Assembly (NCBI RefSeq): GCF_022921095.1
Contig: NZ_CP095053.1
Span: forward strand, 2,894,501 to 2,958,500
Origin: Hymenobacter aerilatus
GTDB taxonomy: Bacteria > Bacteroidota > Bacteroidia > Cytophagales > Hymenobacteraceae
Direction: 5' to 3'
DNA: 64,000 nt
Within the stretch, counting starts at the first letter, position 1. Each line of letters opens with the position of its first letter. This document shows positions 8,099 through 17,403 of the stretch, in pieces. A model generated the notes under the pieces. It was not told where the DNA came from. It was given only the letters and a program-made list of their open reading frames with translations, and did not search any database. The position numbers and the translations under genes are program-made.

Positions 8099-9202
8099 TT
8101 AGCAAGATACTTCGCTTGACTGCTCTGTTATGGTATCTATAACAGGTGTACCCTGCAAAGACGACTCGCGGATGAAAAGCCGGGGCTGCAGGATTACCTG
8201 GCGTTGCAGGAAAGCGCTGTCCTGCGACTCTACCAACTCTAAGAATAAGCGCACGGCGGCCTGCCCCATCTCCTCGCAGCGCTGATCAACAGAAGTAAGC
8301 ATGGGTTCGGTAATGGCCGTGAAGGTTTCATTGCTGAAGCCTGCCAACGCTACCTGCTGCGGCACCAGCACCCCTTGGCTTTTCAGCAGCTGCAGGGCAC
8401 CCAGCGCGGCCGTGTCGCCGGCCGAAAACACGGCATCAACTCCGCCATCCGGCAAGGCCAGCAGCTGGCGCATGCTTGTTGCACCGTTTTCCAACGTCAT
8501 ATCGGAGTATACAATCAGCTGCTCGTCGGCGGGCAGCTCATAGCTGGCCAACGCATCGAGGTAGCCCTGGCGACGGTTGCGGTAGATGTTCAGGTGCTGC
8601 GGGCCGGCAAAGTGGCCGATGCGCCGGCACCCCTGCTCCAGCAAGTGGCGCGTCACCTGGTAACCGCCATCGTAGTCGTTGAGCACCACGGCATTCACCG
8701 TGTCACTTTCCAGCACCCGGTCGAAGAACACCAGCGGAATCCCGCGCTTGCGCACTTTCTCGAAGTGCCGGAAATCGTTGGTGGCCCGCGAGAGCGAAAC
8801 CAGAATACCGGCTACTTGGGCGCTGAGCAGGGTTTCCACGTTTTTGCGCTCCTGCGCCACATCCTCGCTCGATTGGCAAATAATCACGTTGAAGCCCGCC
8901 TTGCTGGCGGCCGTTTCGATGCCGTGCACCACGGTAGCAAAAAAGCGTCCTTCAATGTAGGGCACAATCACACCAATAAGCTTGCTTTGCCCCTTGCGCA
9001 ACGCCGCGGCCAAATGGTTGGGTTGGTAATTGAGCTTTTTAGCCAGCTTCAGCACTTTTTGCTTGGTAGCAGGCCCAATGCTATGATGGTCGCTCAGAGC
9101 ACGCGAAATAGTGGTCATGGATACACCCAGCTCACGGGCCAGATCGGCCATCGATACAGGACTACTGGTAGCATCCACAGGTTTCTTGGAGCGAGGGGCC
9201 AT
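8099..9202 (-). CDS. LacI-family transcriptional regulator
   Basis: A 367-residue LacI/GalR protein. The N-terminal DNA-binding domain (about 18-70) has MADLARELGVSMTTISRAL and the hinge block NYQPNHLAAALRKGQS. The periplasmic-binding-protein-like core (about 72-345) contains IGVIVPYIEGRFF, GIPLVFFDR, DAVFSAGDTAALGALQLL and IRESS at the end. It would bind a sugar and control local glycosidase genes. A perfect LacI-type operator lies just past its 3' end, before the GH43 gene. A different palindrome class with central CpG is spread over the arabinan genes and could also be its target; which one it binds is not decided by the sequence. Confidence 0.93.
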   Translation of the reverse strand: MAPRSKKPVDATSSPVSMADLARELGVSMTTISRALSDHHSIGPATKQKVLKLAKKLNYQPNHLAAALRKGQSKLIGVIVPYIEGRFFATVVHGIETAASKAGFNVIICQSSEDVAQERKNVETLLSAQVAGILVSLSRATNDFRHFEKVRKRGIPLVFFDRVLESDTVNAVVLNDYDGGYQVTRHLLEQGCRRIGHFAGPQHLNIYRNRRQGYLDALASYELPADEQLIVYSDMTLENGATSMRQLLALPDGGVDAVFSAGDTAALGALQLLKSQGVLVPQQVALAGFSNETFTAITEPMLTSVDQRCEEMGQAAVRLFLELVESQDSAFLQRQVILQPRLFIRESSLQGTPVIDTITEQSSEVSC

Positions 9203-9456
9203 AGGTCTTGGTCTGTTCTACTTATTTGTACTTCCAACGCTTAGCTAAAGCTATTGCGTTTTATGCTTCTACAACATGCGCTACGCTTTAGTGCGTGAGA
9301 GCAAATGCAGGGGTATACTCAGTTGTAGCAAACAAAGATAGGTACGCGGGGTAAGCTACCCGGCGGATTTTGATACGGTATCTGCTACTAGCCATCTGGT
9401 GTGCTGGCAGTAATCCAACTGGTATTCCCGGCCGAATTTACTTAACTAGCACTCCC

Positions 9457-9474
9457 TACACAATCGTTTATGTA
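9457..9474. promoter_or_regulatory. ara-type operator before endo-arabinanase
   Basis: The sequence tacacaatcgtttatgta differs at one base from the 18-mer at 37309. It ends 15 bp before the ATG at 9490, where a bound protein would block transcription or early elongation. The rest of the 9203-9489 gap shows nothing else clear. Confidence 0.65.
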
Positions 9475-9489
9475 AACCTCGTTCAATAT

Positions 9490-10467
9490 ATGAAAAGGCA
9501 GTTACTCTGGCTGTTTATATTGCTGGGCTATCAGCTGAGAGCCCAAACGCCCCTCATTCCGGCCCACGACCCGGTGATGATTCAGCAAAACGGCACCTAT
9601 TACATGTTCTGCACCGGGCCAGGCATTGCCGTATGGACGTCGAAAGACCGGCAGCACTGGCAACCGCAGAAGCCGGTGTTTGCCACAGCACCCGCATGGG
9701 CAGTAAAGGCCATTCCGGGTTTCAAAAACCACATCTGGGCGCCTGATATTTCGTTTGCCAATGGGCAGTATAGCCTATTTTACTCGGTATCAGCCTTCGG
9801 GAAGAACACTTCGGCCATAGGGCTGGCCACCAACAAAACGCTGGACCCTACCTCACCCGATTTCAAATGGGTGGACCACGGGCTAGTGGTGCAATCGGTG
9901 CCGGGTAGGGATATGTGGAACGCCATCGACCCCAATCTGGTGCGCGACGCAGCCGGCACGCCGTGGCTGACGTTTGGCTCTTTCTGGGATGGTATTAAGC
10001 TGGTGCAGTTGCGCCCCGACCTCACGGGTCCTGCCGAGCCGCAGCAGTGGCGCACTATTGCGCACCGCCCCCGCGACCCCAAGCTGAATGACTCCCTACC
10101 CGGCGACGGCGCCATTGAGGCACCGTTTATCTTCAAGAAAGGCAAATATTACTACCTGTTTACTTCGTTTGACTATTGCTGCCGCGGTCCGCAGAGTACC
10201 TACAAGATGATGGTAGGACGAGCCGAAGACGTGCGGGGCCCCTACCTCGACCGCACCGGCGCCCGCCTCGACCAGGGCGGCGGCACGTTGGTACTGGAAG
10301 GCGACAAAAATTGGAACGGTGTAGGACACAACGCAGTAGCTACCTTCGACGGCACTGATTATCTCATCTTTCACGGCTATGATGCCGCGGACCGTGGACG
10401 CTCGAAGCTGCGGCTAGAACCGTTGCGCTGGGACGCAGCCGGCTGGCCAGTGGTCAGTGCTAAGTAA
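9490..10467 (+). CDS. GH43 endo-1,5-alpha-L-arabinanase (probable)
   Basis: A 325-residue secreted enzyme; signal peptide MKRQLLWLFILLGYQLRAQ. The single propeller domain holds the three catalytic acids: Asp in PAHDPVMI, Asp in NAIDPNLV and Glu in GAIEAPFIF. Blocks such as HIWAPDISF, WLTFGSFWDGI and YYYLFTSFDYCCRG are typical of GH43 arabinan endo-hydrolases. It would cut the alpha-1,5-arabinan backbone outside the cell or in the periplasm. ATG at 9490 is preferred to earlier in-frame codons because it starts the signal peptide and follows the operator. The downstream GH51 has its own promoter. Confidence 0.88.
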   Translation: MKRQLLWLFILLGYQLRAQTPLIPAHDPVMIQQNGTYYMFCTGPGIAVWTSKDRQHWQPQKPVFATAPAWAVKAIPGFKNHIWAPDISFANGQYSLFYSVSAFGKNTSAIGLATNKTLDPTSPDFKWVDHGLVVQSVPGRDMWNAIDPNLVRDAAGTPWLTFGSFWDGIKLVQLRPDLTGPAEPQQWRTIAHRPRDPKLNDSLPGDGAIEAPFIFKKGKYYYLFTSFDYCCRGPQSTYKMMVGRAEDVRGPYLDRTGARLDQGGGTLVLEGDKNWNGVGHNAVATFDGTDYLIFHGYDAADRGRSKLRLEPLRWDAAGWPVVSAK

Positions 10468-10490
10468 CAACCGGCTACCTGGTTGTTTTT

Positions 10491-10531
10491 TACACAATCG
10501 ATTGCGTAGTTACAAAATCATTCTACCTTTG
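10491..10531 (+). promoter_or_regulatory. Promoter with overlapping ara-type operator for GH51
   Basis: The operator tacacaatcgattgcgta spans 10491-10508. A TTG at 10502-10504 inside it is followed after exactly 19 bp by tacctttg (10524-10531), a full match to the TAnnTTTG -7 element. The operator therefore covers the -33 box, which suggests repression. The ATG of the GH51 gene is at 10595. Confidence 0.7.
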
Positions 10532-10594
10532 GCGAGTTACGAGTATTGCCTGAAAGCTCGCAACGCATCATCCTTACCATCACCAACCCACCAC

Positions 10595-12145
10595 ATGCGC
10601 TATAAACACCTATGGTTAGCCGCTGGCATTCAACTAACTGCACTTTCTGCTTCTGCTCAAACTGTGCAGATGACCGTGCAACCCGGCGACCCCAAACTCA
10701 TTGTCAGCAAGCATATTCAGGGGCAGTTTGCCGAACACCTGGGCCGCAATGTCTACGGCGGATTCTGGGTAGATAAGGACCTGAACGTGCCCAAAAAAGG
10801 CCGGATTCGGATGGATATTGTGGAGGCGTTGCAGAAAATCCACGTGCCCAACCTACGCTGGCCCGGTGGCTGCTTCGCCGACACCTATCATTGGCACGAT
10901 GGAGTAGGCCCTGCCGCCCAGCGACCCAAGATGCTGAACCTGTGGTGGGGTAATACCCTGGAAGACAACAGCTTTGGCACGCACGAGTTTCTGGAGCTGT
11001 GCGATATGCTGGGCACTGAGCCCTACCTGGCTGCCAACGTGGGCAGCGGCACCGTGCAGGAAATGAGCAACTGGATGGAGTACCTCAACTCCGACGAGGA
11101 CACGCCCATGGTGCAGGAGCGCAAAAAGAACGGCCACGCCGACCCATATAAGGTGAGCTGGTGGGGAATCGGCAACGAAAGCTGGGGCTGCGGCGGCAAC
11201 ATGACGCCCGAGTACTACGCCGACGTGTACAAGCGCTACGCCACCTTCGCGCACGACTACCCCGGCACCAAGCTGAAGAAGATTGTGAGCGGTGCCAACG
11301 GCGACGATGCCAACTGGACGGAGGTGTGCATGAAGAAAATTCCTCGCAACATGATGTGGGGCCTTACGCTGCACTACTATACCCTACCCACCGGCAGCTG
11401 GACGGGTAGCAAGGGCGCGGCTACAGGTTTTGATGAACAGCAGTACTTCAACACTATGCGCAATGGGTTGCAGATGGACGCCATTGTGACCAAGCATGCG
11501 GCCATTATGGACAAGTACGACAAGGAAAAGCGCGTGGCGCTGCTGGTAGACGAGTGGGGCATCTGGACCGACGTGGAGCCCGGCACCAACCCCGGTTTCC
11601 TATACCAACAAAATACCTTGCGCGACGCGCTGCTGGCAGGCACTACCCTCAACATCTTCAACAATCACTGCGACCGGGTGAAGGGCGCCAACCTGGCCCA
11701 GGCCGTGAACGTGCTGCAGGCCCTGATACTGACGGATAAGGAAAAGATGCTGCTCACGCCTACCTACCACGTCTTCGACCTGTACCAGGTACACCAGGAT
11801 GCACAGTATATGCCCCTCGATTTCAAGAGCCCCGACTATGTGATGGGCAGCGAGAAAATTCCGGCCCTGAACGCTTCGGCCTCCAAGGACAAGAACGGGG
11901 CAGTGCACATTTCGCTGGTGAACCTCGACACCAAGAAAACCATCAACCTGGAAACTGCCCTACCCGGTGTGAGCTGGAAAAACGTGTCGGGCCGCATTCT
12001 GACTTCAAATAGCGTGAGCGACTACAACACGTTTGAGAAGCCCAACAACCTCAAGCTGGCCGAGTTTAAGGGCGCCAAGAAAAAAGGCGGCAACCTGACC
12101 GTGGCCCTCCCCCCCAAATCGGTGGTGGTGCTGGAGCTGAAGTAA
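10595..12145 (+). CDS. GH51 alpha-L-arabinofuranosidase, exported
   Basis: A 516-residue GH51 enzyme with signal peptide ending ALSASAQ. Substrate-site block LRWPGGCFADTYHW, acid/base Glu in WGIGNESWG and nucleophile Glu in LLVDEWGIW are all present. A C-terminal beta-domain (about 390-516) completes the family architecture. It would remove terminal arabinofuranose from arabino-oligosaccharides. ATG at 10595 begins the signal peptide; earlier in-frame codons overlap the promoter. It is cotranscribed with the GH43 at 12167 (21 bp gap), with a terminator after that gene. Confidence 0.93.
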   Translation: MRYKHLWLAAGIQLTALSASAQTVQMTVQPGDPKLIVSKHIQGQFAEHLGRNVYGGFWVDKDLNVPKKGRIRMDIVEALQKIHVPNLRWPGGCFADTYHWHDGVGPAAQRPKMLNLWWGNTLEDNSFGTHEFLELCDMLGTEPYLAANVGSGTVQEMSNWMEYLNSDEDTPMVQERKKNGHADPYKVSWWGIGNESWGCGGNMTPEYYADVYKRYATFAHDYPGTKLKKIVSGANGDDANWTEVCMKKIPRNMMWGLTLHYYTLPTGSWTGSKGAATGFDEQQYFNTMRNGLQMDAIVTKHAAIMDKYDKEKRVALLVDEWGIWTDVEPGTNPGFLYQQNTLRDALLAGTTLNIFNNHCDRVKGANLAQAVNVLQALILTDKEKMLLTPTYHVFDLYQVHQDAQYMPLDFKSPDYVMGSEKIPALNASASKDKNGAVHISLVNLDTKKTINLETALPGVSWKNVSGRILTSNSVSDYNTFEKPNNLKLAEFKGAKKKGGNLTVALPPKSVVVLELK

Positions 12146-12166
12146 GAACCGTCTCAAAACAACCGC

Positions 12167-13138
12167 ATGAAACTTACCTTCCTACCACTGCTGCTGGCCG
12201 CTACCAGCGCCTTGGCGCAGACTCCTATCACAACTACCCTACCCACGCGCCAGCCCGGCAGCAACCCCATCATCCTCGACAAATATACCGCCGACCCGGC
12301 CGCGCTGGTGCAGGGCAACACCGTGTACCTCTACACCGGCCACGACGAAGCCCCACCCCGGCAGGAGCGCTACGTGATGCACGAGTGGCTGTGCTACTCC
12401 TCTACTGATATGGTAACCTGGAAGGAGCATCCCTCGCCGCTAAACGTGAAGGAGTTTGCCTGGGCCAAGGATGATGCCTGGGCCTCGCAGGTGATTGAGC
12501 GCAACGGCAAGTACTACTGGTATGCGGCCGTGGAGCACGGCACCATTCCGGGCAAGGCCATTGGAGTGGCCGTAGCCGATAGTCCGCTGGGGCCCTTCAA
12601 AGATGCCCGCGGCTCGGCGCTGATTGCCAACAACATGACGGAGAGCAAAATCTCTTGGGACGACATCGACCCTTCCGTATTTATTGACAAAAAAGGCCAG
12701 GCCTACCTGTTTTGGGGCAATACGGTGTGCCGCTACGCCAAGCTCAAGCCTAACATGACGGAGCTGGACGGCCCCATTCAGACCATTGAGGTGCCGCAGT
12801 TTACGGAGGCGCCCTGGGTGCATGAGCACAACGGGTGGTACTACCTGAGCTACGCCACCGGCTTCCCCGAGAAAATTGCCTACGCCATGAGCCGCAGCCT
12901 AACCGGGCCGTGGGAGTACAAGGGCATCTTGAACGAAGTAGCCGGCAACTCCAACACCAACCACCAGGCTATCATCGACTTCAAGGGTAAATCCTACTTC
13001 ATCTACCACAACGGCGGCATCAACACTGGCGGCAGCAGCTACCACCGCTCCGTCTGCATCGACTACCTCTATTACAACAAGGACGGTACGCTCAAGCGCG
13101 TGCAGATGACTTCGGAAGGCGTGCAGCCGGCGAAGTAG
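12167..13138 (+). CDS. GH43 family glycosidase, exported
   Basis: A 323-residue single-domain GH43 with signal peptide MKLTFLPLLLAATSALAQ. Catalytic acids: Asp in YTADPAALV, Asp in WDDIDPSVFI and Glu in FTEAPWVHEH. The NTNHQAIIDFKGKSYFIYHN block is common in GH43 xylosidase/arabinofuranosidase subfamilies, so exact specificity (arabinosyl or xylosyl) is open; the GH51 partner favours arabinosides. Second gene of a two-gene operon ending in a strong hairpin. Confidence 0.88.
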   Translation: MKLTFLPLLLAATSALAQTPITTTLPTRQPGSNPIILDKYTADPAALVQGNTVYLYTGHDEAPPRQERYVMHEWLCYSSTDMVTWKEHPSPLNVKEFAWAKDDAWASQVIERNGKYYWYAAVEHGTIPGKAIGVAVADSPLGPFKDARGSALIANNMTESKISWDDIDPSVFIDKKGQAYLFWGNTVCRYAKLKPNMTELDGPIQTIEVPQFTEAPWVHEHNGWYYLSYATGFPEKIAYAMSRSLTGPWEYKGILNEVAGNSNTNHQAIIDFKGKSYFIYHNGGINTGGSSYHRSVCIDYLYYNKDGTLKRVQMTSEGVQPAK

Positions 13139-13148
13139 AGCATCATAG

Positions 13149-13187
13149 CAAAAGGCCCTTTCTTCTAGTAGAAGAAAGGGCCTTTTG
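13149..13187 (+). terminator. Terminator after GH51-GH43 operon
   Basis: The 18-bp arms caaaaggccctttcttct and agaagaaagggccttttg are perfectly complementary with a 3-base loop, 10 bp after the GH43 stop. The T-rich right arm makes it a good intrinsic terminator, probably bidirectional. Confidence 0.85.
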
Positions 13188-13221
13188 CTGTACGAGACTA
13201 TTACACGGCGCGACCGGAGCG

Positions 13222-13357
13222 CCTCCCCCCCGGCCCCCTCTCCGAAAAGGGAGAGGGGGAGCTGAGCGACAAAATGTTAAGTGTTGAGTGTCGTTCAACA
13301 GGCATAGTTCCCTCTCGGCTCCCCTCTCCCTTTTCGGAGAGGGGGTCGGGGGTGAGG
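13222..13357. repeat. Palindromic element, family 2 (GC-rich, agaggggg type)
   Basis: Arms at about 13222-13266 and 13314-13357 share cccctctccgaaaagggaga and its complement, and each arm is itself self-complementary. It lies between convergent operons, after the terminator at 13149. A related but AT-richer copy lies at 33184-33338. Confidence 0.8.
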
Positions 13358-13407
13358 CCCTCTTAAGAACGATTGTGCGCTCAGTTATGCACCTCTATTT
13401 AGATCAT

Positions 13408-14997
13408 TTACCGCGCGCCAACGGTAGGCGCTTCACCGGCAGCTTTAGTAGTCAGTGGTGTGCTGCTAAGTTGCTGAAACGTGATTCCCGACGCCGAGCG
13501 TAGCTTAGCGGTAGTAAGCGGCTGGGTAGGGAAGAAAATGCTAGTCATCACCGTCAGGCCGTTATCAGCGAACAGCTCTACCGAGGCCGCATCAAAGTAT
13601 AGCGTCAGCTCAGTGCCGGCGGCCGTGCTCAGGCGCGGGGCCGTGGCCCTACCCTTGAACTTGGCGCTAAAACTATTCTTGCCTGCCTTACTGCGGTCGA
13701 TGAAATACTGCTTGGCCGTTTTATCGTAGCCCAGTACCAGTTCTTCGCCGGCCGCGTTGCCTAGTACCAGCTCAAAATCCTGCAGCTGCTGGGTATTGAG
13801 TGTGAGCTTGCGCTTGGCAGTAGCGCTACCAAGGCGCGCCGTGAGGTCGATGGGCTCTTTGGCCGTTACGTTTTGTAGGGTAGTGGCCTGGCCAGCTATG
13901 TTGCGTAGCTCGGCGGCGGGCTGCGAGGTGAGGTAGACTTCGCCGTTTTCTTGGCGTAGGCCAAGCTCGCGCGGGATGGTCATGGCGCTGCGCCAGGGCG
14001 AGGTAGGCACTTCGTTGGCGTATTCCCAGTTGCTCATCCAGCCCATAAACAGGCGGCGGTTGCCAGTATTGTCCCACGTTACACCGGCGTACTCATCGGG
14101 GCCGTAGTCAGCCCATTTGGTTTTGTCGTTGAGGGGCGTAAACGTCTTGCCATCAAACTGACCCACAAAGTATTGCGTAGCCGAGCCGCCGTTGGGTCCG
14201 CCGGGGTTCAGATTGACGATGAGCACCCAGTGGGTTTTGCCGTTGAGCGTGAGTGGAAATAAATCGGGGCACTCCCACACGCCACCGTGGGCCCCTAGCT
14301 TCTCGCCAAACTCGCTGAGCTTGGTCCAGTCTTTCAGATTGGGCGAGGCGTAGAACGTGATGCGGTCCAGGGTAGCCAGGGTCATCACCCACTGCTTCGT
14401 GGCTTCGTGCCAGCTCACCTTCGGGTCGCGGAAGTCCTTGATGCCGGGGTTTTTCAACACCGGATTTTGGGCGTATTTCTCCCAGGTTTTACCTCCATCG
14501 AGGCTGTAGGCAAGGCTTTGATTTTGGTAGGTGTTGGTGCCGGCTTTTTCGCCCTTGGGGTCGTGATGGGTGAAGATGGCCACCATGGCGTTCTTGCCGA
14601 AGCCGGCCGTATTGTTGGCATCCACCACGGCCGAGCCCGAGAAGATGTAACCCAAGCTATCGGGGTAGAGGGCAATGGGCTGCTCCTGCCAGCGCACCAT
14701 GTCGGGGCTGGTGGCGTGGCCCCAGTGCATGGGGCCCCAGGTCATGCCTTTGGGGTAGTGCTGGAAAAACAGGTGGTAGGTGCCTTGGTAATACACCATG
14801 CCGTTAGGGTCGTTCATCCAGTGCGCGGCGGGCGTGAAATGGTAGGCCGGGCGGTACTGCGGAGTAGCAGGCGGCACGGCGGCAGAGTCTGCCGGCGGCG
14901 TGGCCGAAGCGGTGTCGGCGTTGGTTGTGGTGTTGGCGTCGGAGCTGCACGCCGCCAGGCCAGCGAGAGCCAGCAGCAGAAAGAGCGAGTATTTCAT
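13408..14997 (-). CDS. GH32 fructan hydrolase, lipoprotein
   Basis: A 529-residue secreted GH32 (levanase/inulinase/invertase family). The lipobox LAGLAAC at residues 10-16 predicts lipidation. Catalytic residues: nucleophile Asp in HWMNDPNG, transition-state Asp in DFRDPKV and acid/base Glu in WECPDLFPL. The C-terminal beta-sandwich (about 380-520) ends with the ELFADNGLTVMTS block. It is the last gene of a minus-strand fructan operon with fructokinase, MFS porter, SusD and SusC. Endo or exo action cannot be told from the sequence. Confidence 0.93.
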   Translation of the reverse strand: MKYSLFLLLALAGLAACSSDANTTTNADTASATPPADSAAVPPATPQYRPAYHFTPAAHWMNDPNGMVYYQGTYHLFFQHYPKGMTWGPMHWGHATSPDMVRWQEQPIALYPDSLGYIFSGSAVVDANNTAGFGKNAMVAIFTHHDPKGEKAGTNTYQNQSLAYSLDGGKTWEKYAQNPVLKNPGIKDFRDPKVSWHEATKQWVMTLATLDRITFYASPNLKDWTKLSEFGEKLGAHGGVWECPDLFPLTLNGKTHWVLIVNLNPGGPNGGSATQYFVGQFDGKTFTPLNDKTKWADYGPDEYAGVTWDNTGNRRLFMGWMSNWEYANEVPTSPWRSAMTIPRELGLRQENGEVYLTSQPAAELRNIAGQATTLQNVTAKEPIDLTARLGSATAKRKLTLNTQQLQDFELVLGNAAGEELVLGYDKTAKQYFIDRSKAGKNSFSAKFKGRATAPRLSTAAGTELTLYFDAASVELFADNGLTVMTSIFFPTQPLTTAKLRSASGITFQQLSSTPLTTKAAGEAPTVGAR

Positions 14998-15031
14998 AAG
15001 CAGGTAAGAAAAGTGGGTGGGAACAGAAAAA

Positions 15032-15979
15032 CTACGCCGAGCGAGATTTCAGCAAAGCCTCTACATCGGCCGCCCCAATGGCGGGGGTAGCGCCCTGGTG
15101 GGTAGCCACCAGCGCCCCAGCGGCGCAGGCAAAGCGCAGCATAGCCGCTGGCTCGTCGCCAGCTAGCCAGCCTTTCAGCAGCGCGGCTAAGAAGGCGTCG
15201 CCGCTCCCAATGGTGTCACGCACCGTGATGGGTAGGCCGGGGGCCTGGTAGTGCTGGCCGCCGGTGTAAAGCAGGGCCCCTTCGGCGCCACAGGTCACGC
15301 ACACGGCCTGCAATTGGTAGTGCATAGCTAGCCATTGCATGGCATCGGCGCGGTCTTGCCGGGCTTCCTGCCCTAGCCACTGCATCACTTCGACTAGTTC
15401 GTGGTGGTTCAGCTTCACTAGGTTGGCTTTGCTGAGCAGTTGCAGCGTGGTTTCTTTGGTGTAATGCGGGGGACGCAGATTAACGTCGAACACCCGGAAA
15501 CGGGCCTTTTCGAGCAGGCGGTACAGCGTGTCGCGGCTACCCTCCTGGCGGGCGGCCAGGCTGCCGTAGACCAGCATATCGGCCCCGGCCACCAGGCTGG
15601 CCAGCTCCGGCTCGTACTGAATGTAGTCCCAGGCCACGGGCTGCACAATCTTGTAGACCACCTCGTGGGCGTCGTCTACGTTGGCTTTCACTACCCCCGT
15701 CAGGTGGGTATGGCCTTGCTGCACGTAGCTAGTGCTCAGGCCTTTCGACTCGATAAACGCCAGCAGCTCCCGGCCCAGCTCGTCGTCGCCGACGCGGCTG
15801 ATGAGCTGCACGGGTTGTCCCAGCTGGTGCAGGTGCACCGCCACGTTGAAAGGTGCCCCACCCGGCTGCTGGCCGGTAGGCAAAATGTCCCAAAGTACTT
15901 CTCCGAAGCAAATAACAGAAGTAGGCAAAGTAGAAAGGTTTTGGTGATGGATACGAGTGTCCCGCTGGTCGCTTGGCAC
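15032..15979 (-). CDS. PfkB-family fructokinase
   Basis: A carbohydrate kinase of about 300-315 residues that would phosphorylate fructose released by the GH32. N-terminal strand VICFGEVLWDILPTG and GGAPFNVAVHL identify the ribokinase/PfkB fold; the C-terminal signature DTIGSGDAFLAALLKG carries the catalytic Asp and anion hole. The longest frame begins with GTG at 15979; a TTG start just before PTSVICFGE is also possible, as the first 18 residues look non-homologous. It lies 34 bp from the GH32 and 24 bp from the MFS porter, consistent with one operon. Confidence 0.9.
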   Translation of the reverse strand: MPSDQRDTRIHHQNLSTLPTSVICFGEVLWDILPTGQQPGGAPFNVAVHLHQLGQPVQLISRVGDDELGRELLAFIESKGLSTSYVQQGHTHLTGVVKANVDDAHEVVYKIVQPVAWDYIQYEPELASLVAGADMLVYGSLAARQEGSRDTLYRLLEKARFRVFDVNLRPPHYTKETTLQLLSKANLVKLNHHELVEVMQWLGQEARQDRADAMQWLAMHYQLQAVCVTCGAEGALLYTGGQHYQAPGLPITVRDTIGSGDAFLAALLKGWLAGDEPAAMLRFACAAGALVATHQGATPAIGAADVEALLKSRSA

Positions 15980-16003
15980 AGTAAGAAATGCCCGCCGGGC
16001 TGC

Positions 16004-17320
16004 TTAGTGCAATACCAGTATTTTATCGGCGTCCTCCAACGTTTTGCCCTTGGTTTCGGGCATTAATTTCCAAACGTACAGCAGTTGCAATACCATCATG
16101 ACCCCGAAGAACGCGAAGGTGTTGCCGCCGCCCAGCTTATCGGCTAGGGCCGGAAAAATAAACGTGATGGCTGCTGCCAGCACCCAGTGCGTAGAGCTTC
16201 CCAGGGCTTGTCCCTTGGCCCGCACCGCCGAGGGGAAAATCTCGGAAATAAATACCCAGATGACGGCCCCCTGCGAGAAAGCAAAAAAGGCGATATAGGC
16301 GAATAGCAGCAGGGGCACGGCGCCAAACTCCTGGCTGTAGAAGGCCCGCGCCACCAGCCCCAGCGTGAGGATGAGCCCCAGCGAGCCAACTAGCATCAGC
16401 CGGCGCCGGCCAAACCGGTCGATGACGTTGACGGCCAACAGGGTGAAGCAGAAGTTGACCAACCCAACGCCCGCCGACGACAGCAGCGCCGCCGACTCGC
16501 CACGGCCCGTCATCTCGAATATGCGTGGGGCGTAGTAAATGATGGCATTGATACCCGACAGCTGGTTGAATGCCGCGAAGAGCATCGCCAAGATAACGGG
16601 CCGACGGTAGGGCCGTGCCCACAACGATTCATCAGAGCCTTGGTCGGTTGCGTTGGCTACCAGGATAGCCGATACGTTTTCCTCCGCGGTGGCCGGGTCG
16701 ATGCGCTCAAATACAGCCCGCGCCTCATCGGGCCGGTCGTGGCGTATCAGCCAGCGGGGGCTTTCGGGAATGCGGAACAGCAGCAGGAAGAAGGCCAGTG
16801 CCGGCACGGCCTGTACCCCCAGCATCCAGCGCCAATCCTGCTCGCCGCCTACCCCCGCCAGCAGGTAGTTGGAGAGGAAGGCCAGCAGAATACCCAATAC
16901 CACGTTGAATTGAAACATGCCCACCATGCGTCCCCGCGAAGCCGGTGGCGACACCTCTGAGATGTAGAGCGGCGCCGTTACCGACGAGGCCCCTACCCCC
17001 AGCCCGCCCAAAAAGCGGAAGACCATGAAGGGTACCCAGGCCGGCGACAACGCTGCGCCTACTGCCGATACCAGGTAGAGCACGGCAATCCAACTCAGCG
17101 TAGTGCGGCGCCCCAGTCGGTCGCTGGGCACGGATCCAAATATGGCGCCGATGACCGTGCCGATTAGGGCGATAGACATGGTGAGGCCGTGCTGGTATGC
17201 GCTTAGCTGCCACAACGCCTGCACCGATTTTTCGGCGCCAGAAATAACGGCCGTATCGAAGCCGAACAGCAGGCCGCCCAGCGCAACCACTACCGACCAG
17301 AAAAAAACGTTCTTTTTCAT
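16004..17320 (-). CDS. MFS sugar porter (probable fructose transporter)
   Basis: A 438-residue inner-membrane protein with about 12 hydrophobic segments. Sugar porter marks are present: GGLLFGFDTAVISG in helix 1, SDRLGRRTT in the 2-3 loop, PESPRWLI in the middle, NAIIYYAP in helix 7 and PETKGKTLED at the C-terminus. Position between fructokinase and SusD makes fructose the likely substrate. Proton symport is usual for the family. Confidence 0.92.
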   Translation of the reverse strand: MKKNVFFWSVVVALGGLLFGFDTAVISGAEKSVQALWQLSAYQHGLTMSIALIGTVIGAIFGSVPSDRLGRRTTLSWIAVLYLVSAVGAALSPAWVPFMVFRFLGGLGVGASSVTAPLYISEVSPPASRGRMVGMFQFNVVLGILLAFLSNYLLAGVGGEQDWRWMLGVQAVPALAFFLLLFRIPESPRWLIRHDRPDEARAVFERIDPATAEENVSAILVANATDQGSDESLWARPYRRPVILAMLFAAFNQLSGINAIIYYAPRIFEMTGRGESAALLSSAGVGLVNFCFTLLAVNVIDRFGRRRLMLVGSLGLILTLGLVARAFYSQEFGAVPLLLFAYIAFFAFSQGAVIWVFISEIFPSAVRAKGQALGSSTHWVLAAAITFIFPALADKLGGGNTFAFFGVMMVLQLLYVWKLMPETKGKTLEDADKILVLH

Positions 17321-17403
17321 TCGTCAAGGAATGACGACCGGGCACGCCGCTCGCCTTTTACTAGTGTGTCTATTGATTTTCCTACGCTCGTGGAGCACAC
17401 GGT

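Noticed and set aside
6808..8142. Long plus-strand open frame (444 codons) opposite the GH43 gene
   Set aside because: It is the mirror of a GC-rich gene with clear catalytic motifs; its translation shows no domain and is biased in His, Ala and Val as expected from antisense frames.
8375..9244. Plus-strand open frame opposite the LacI gene
   Set aside because: Antisense shadow without motifs or upstream signals.
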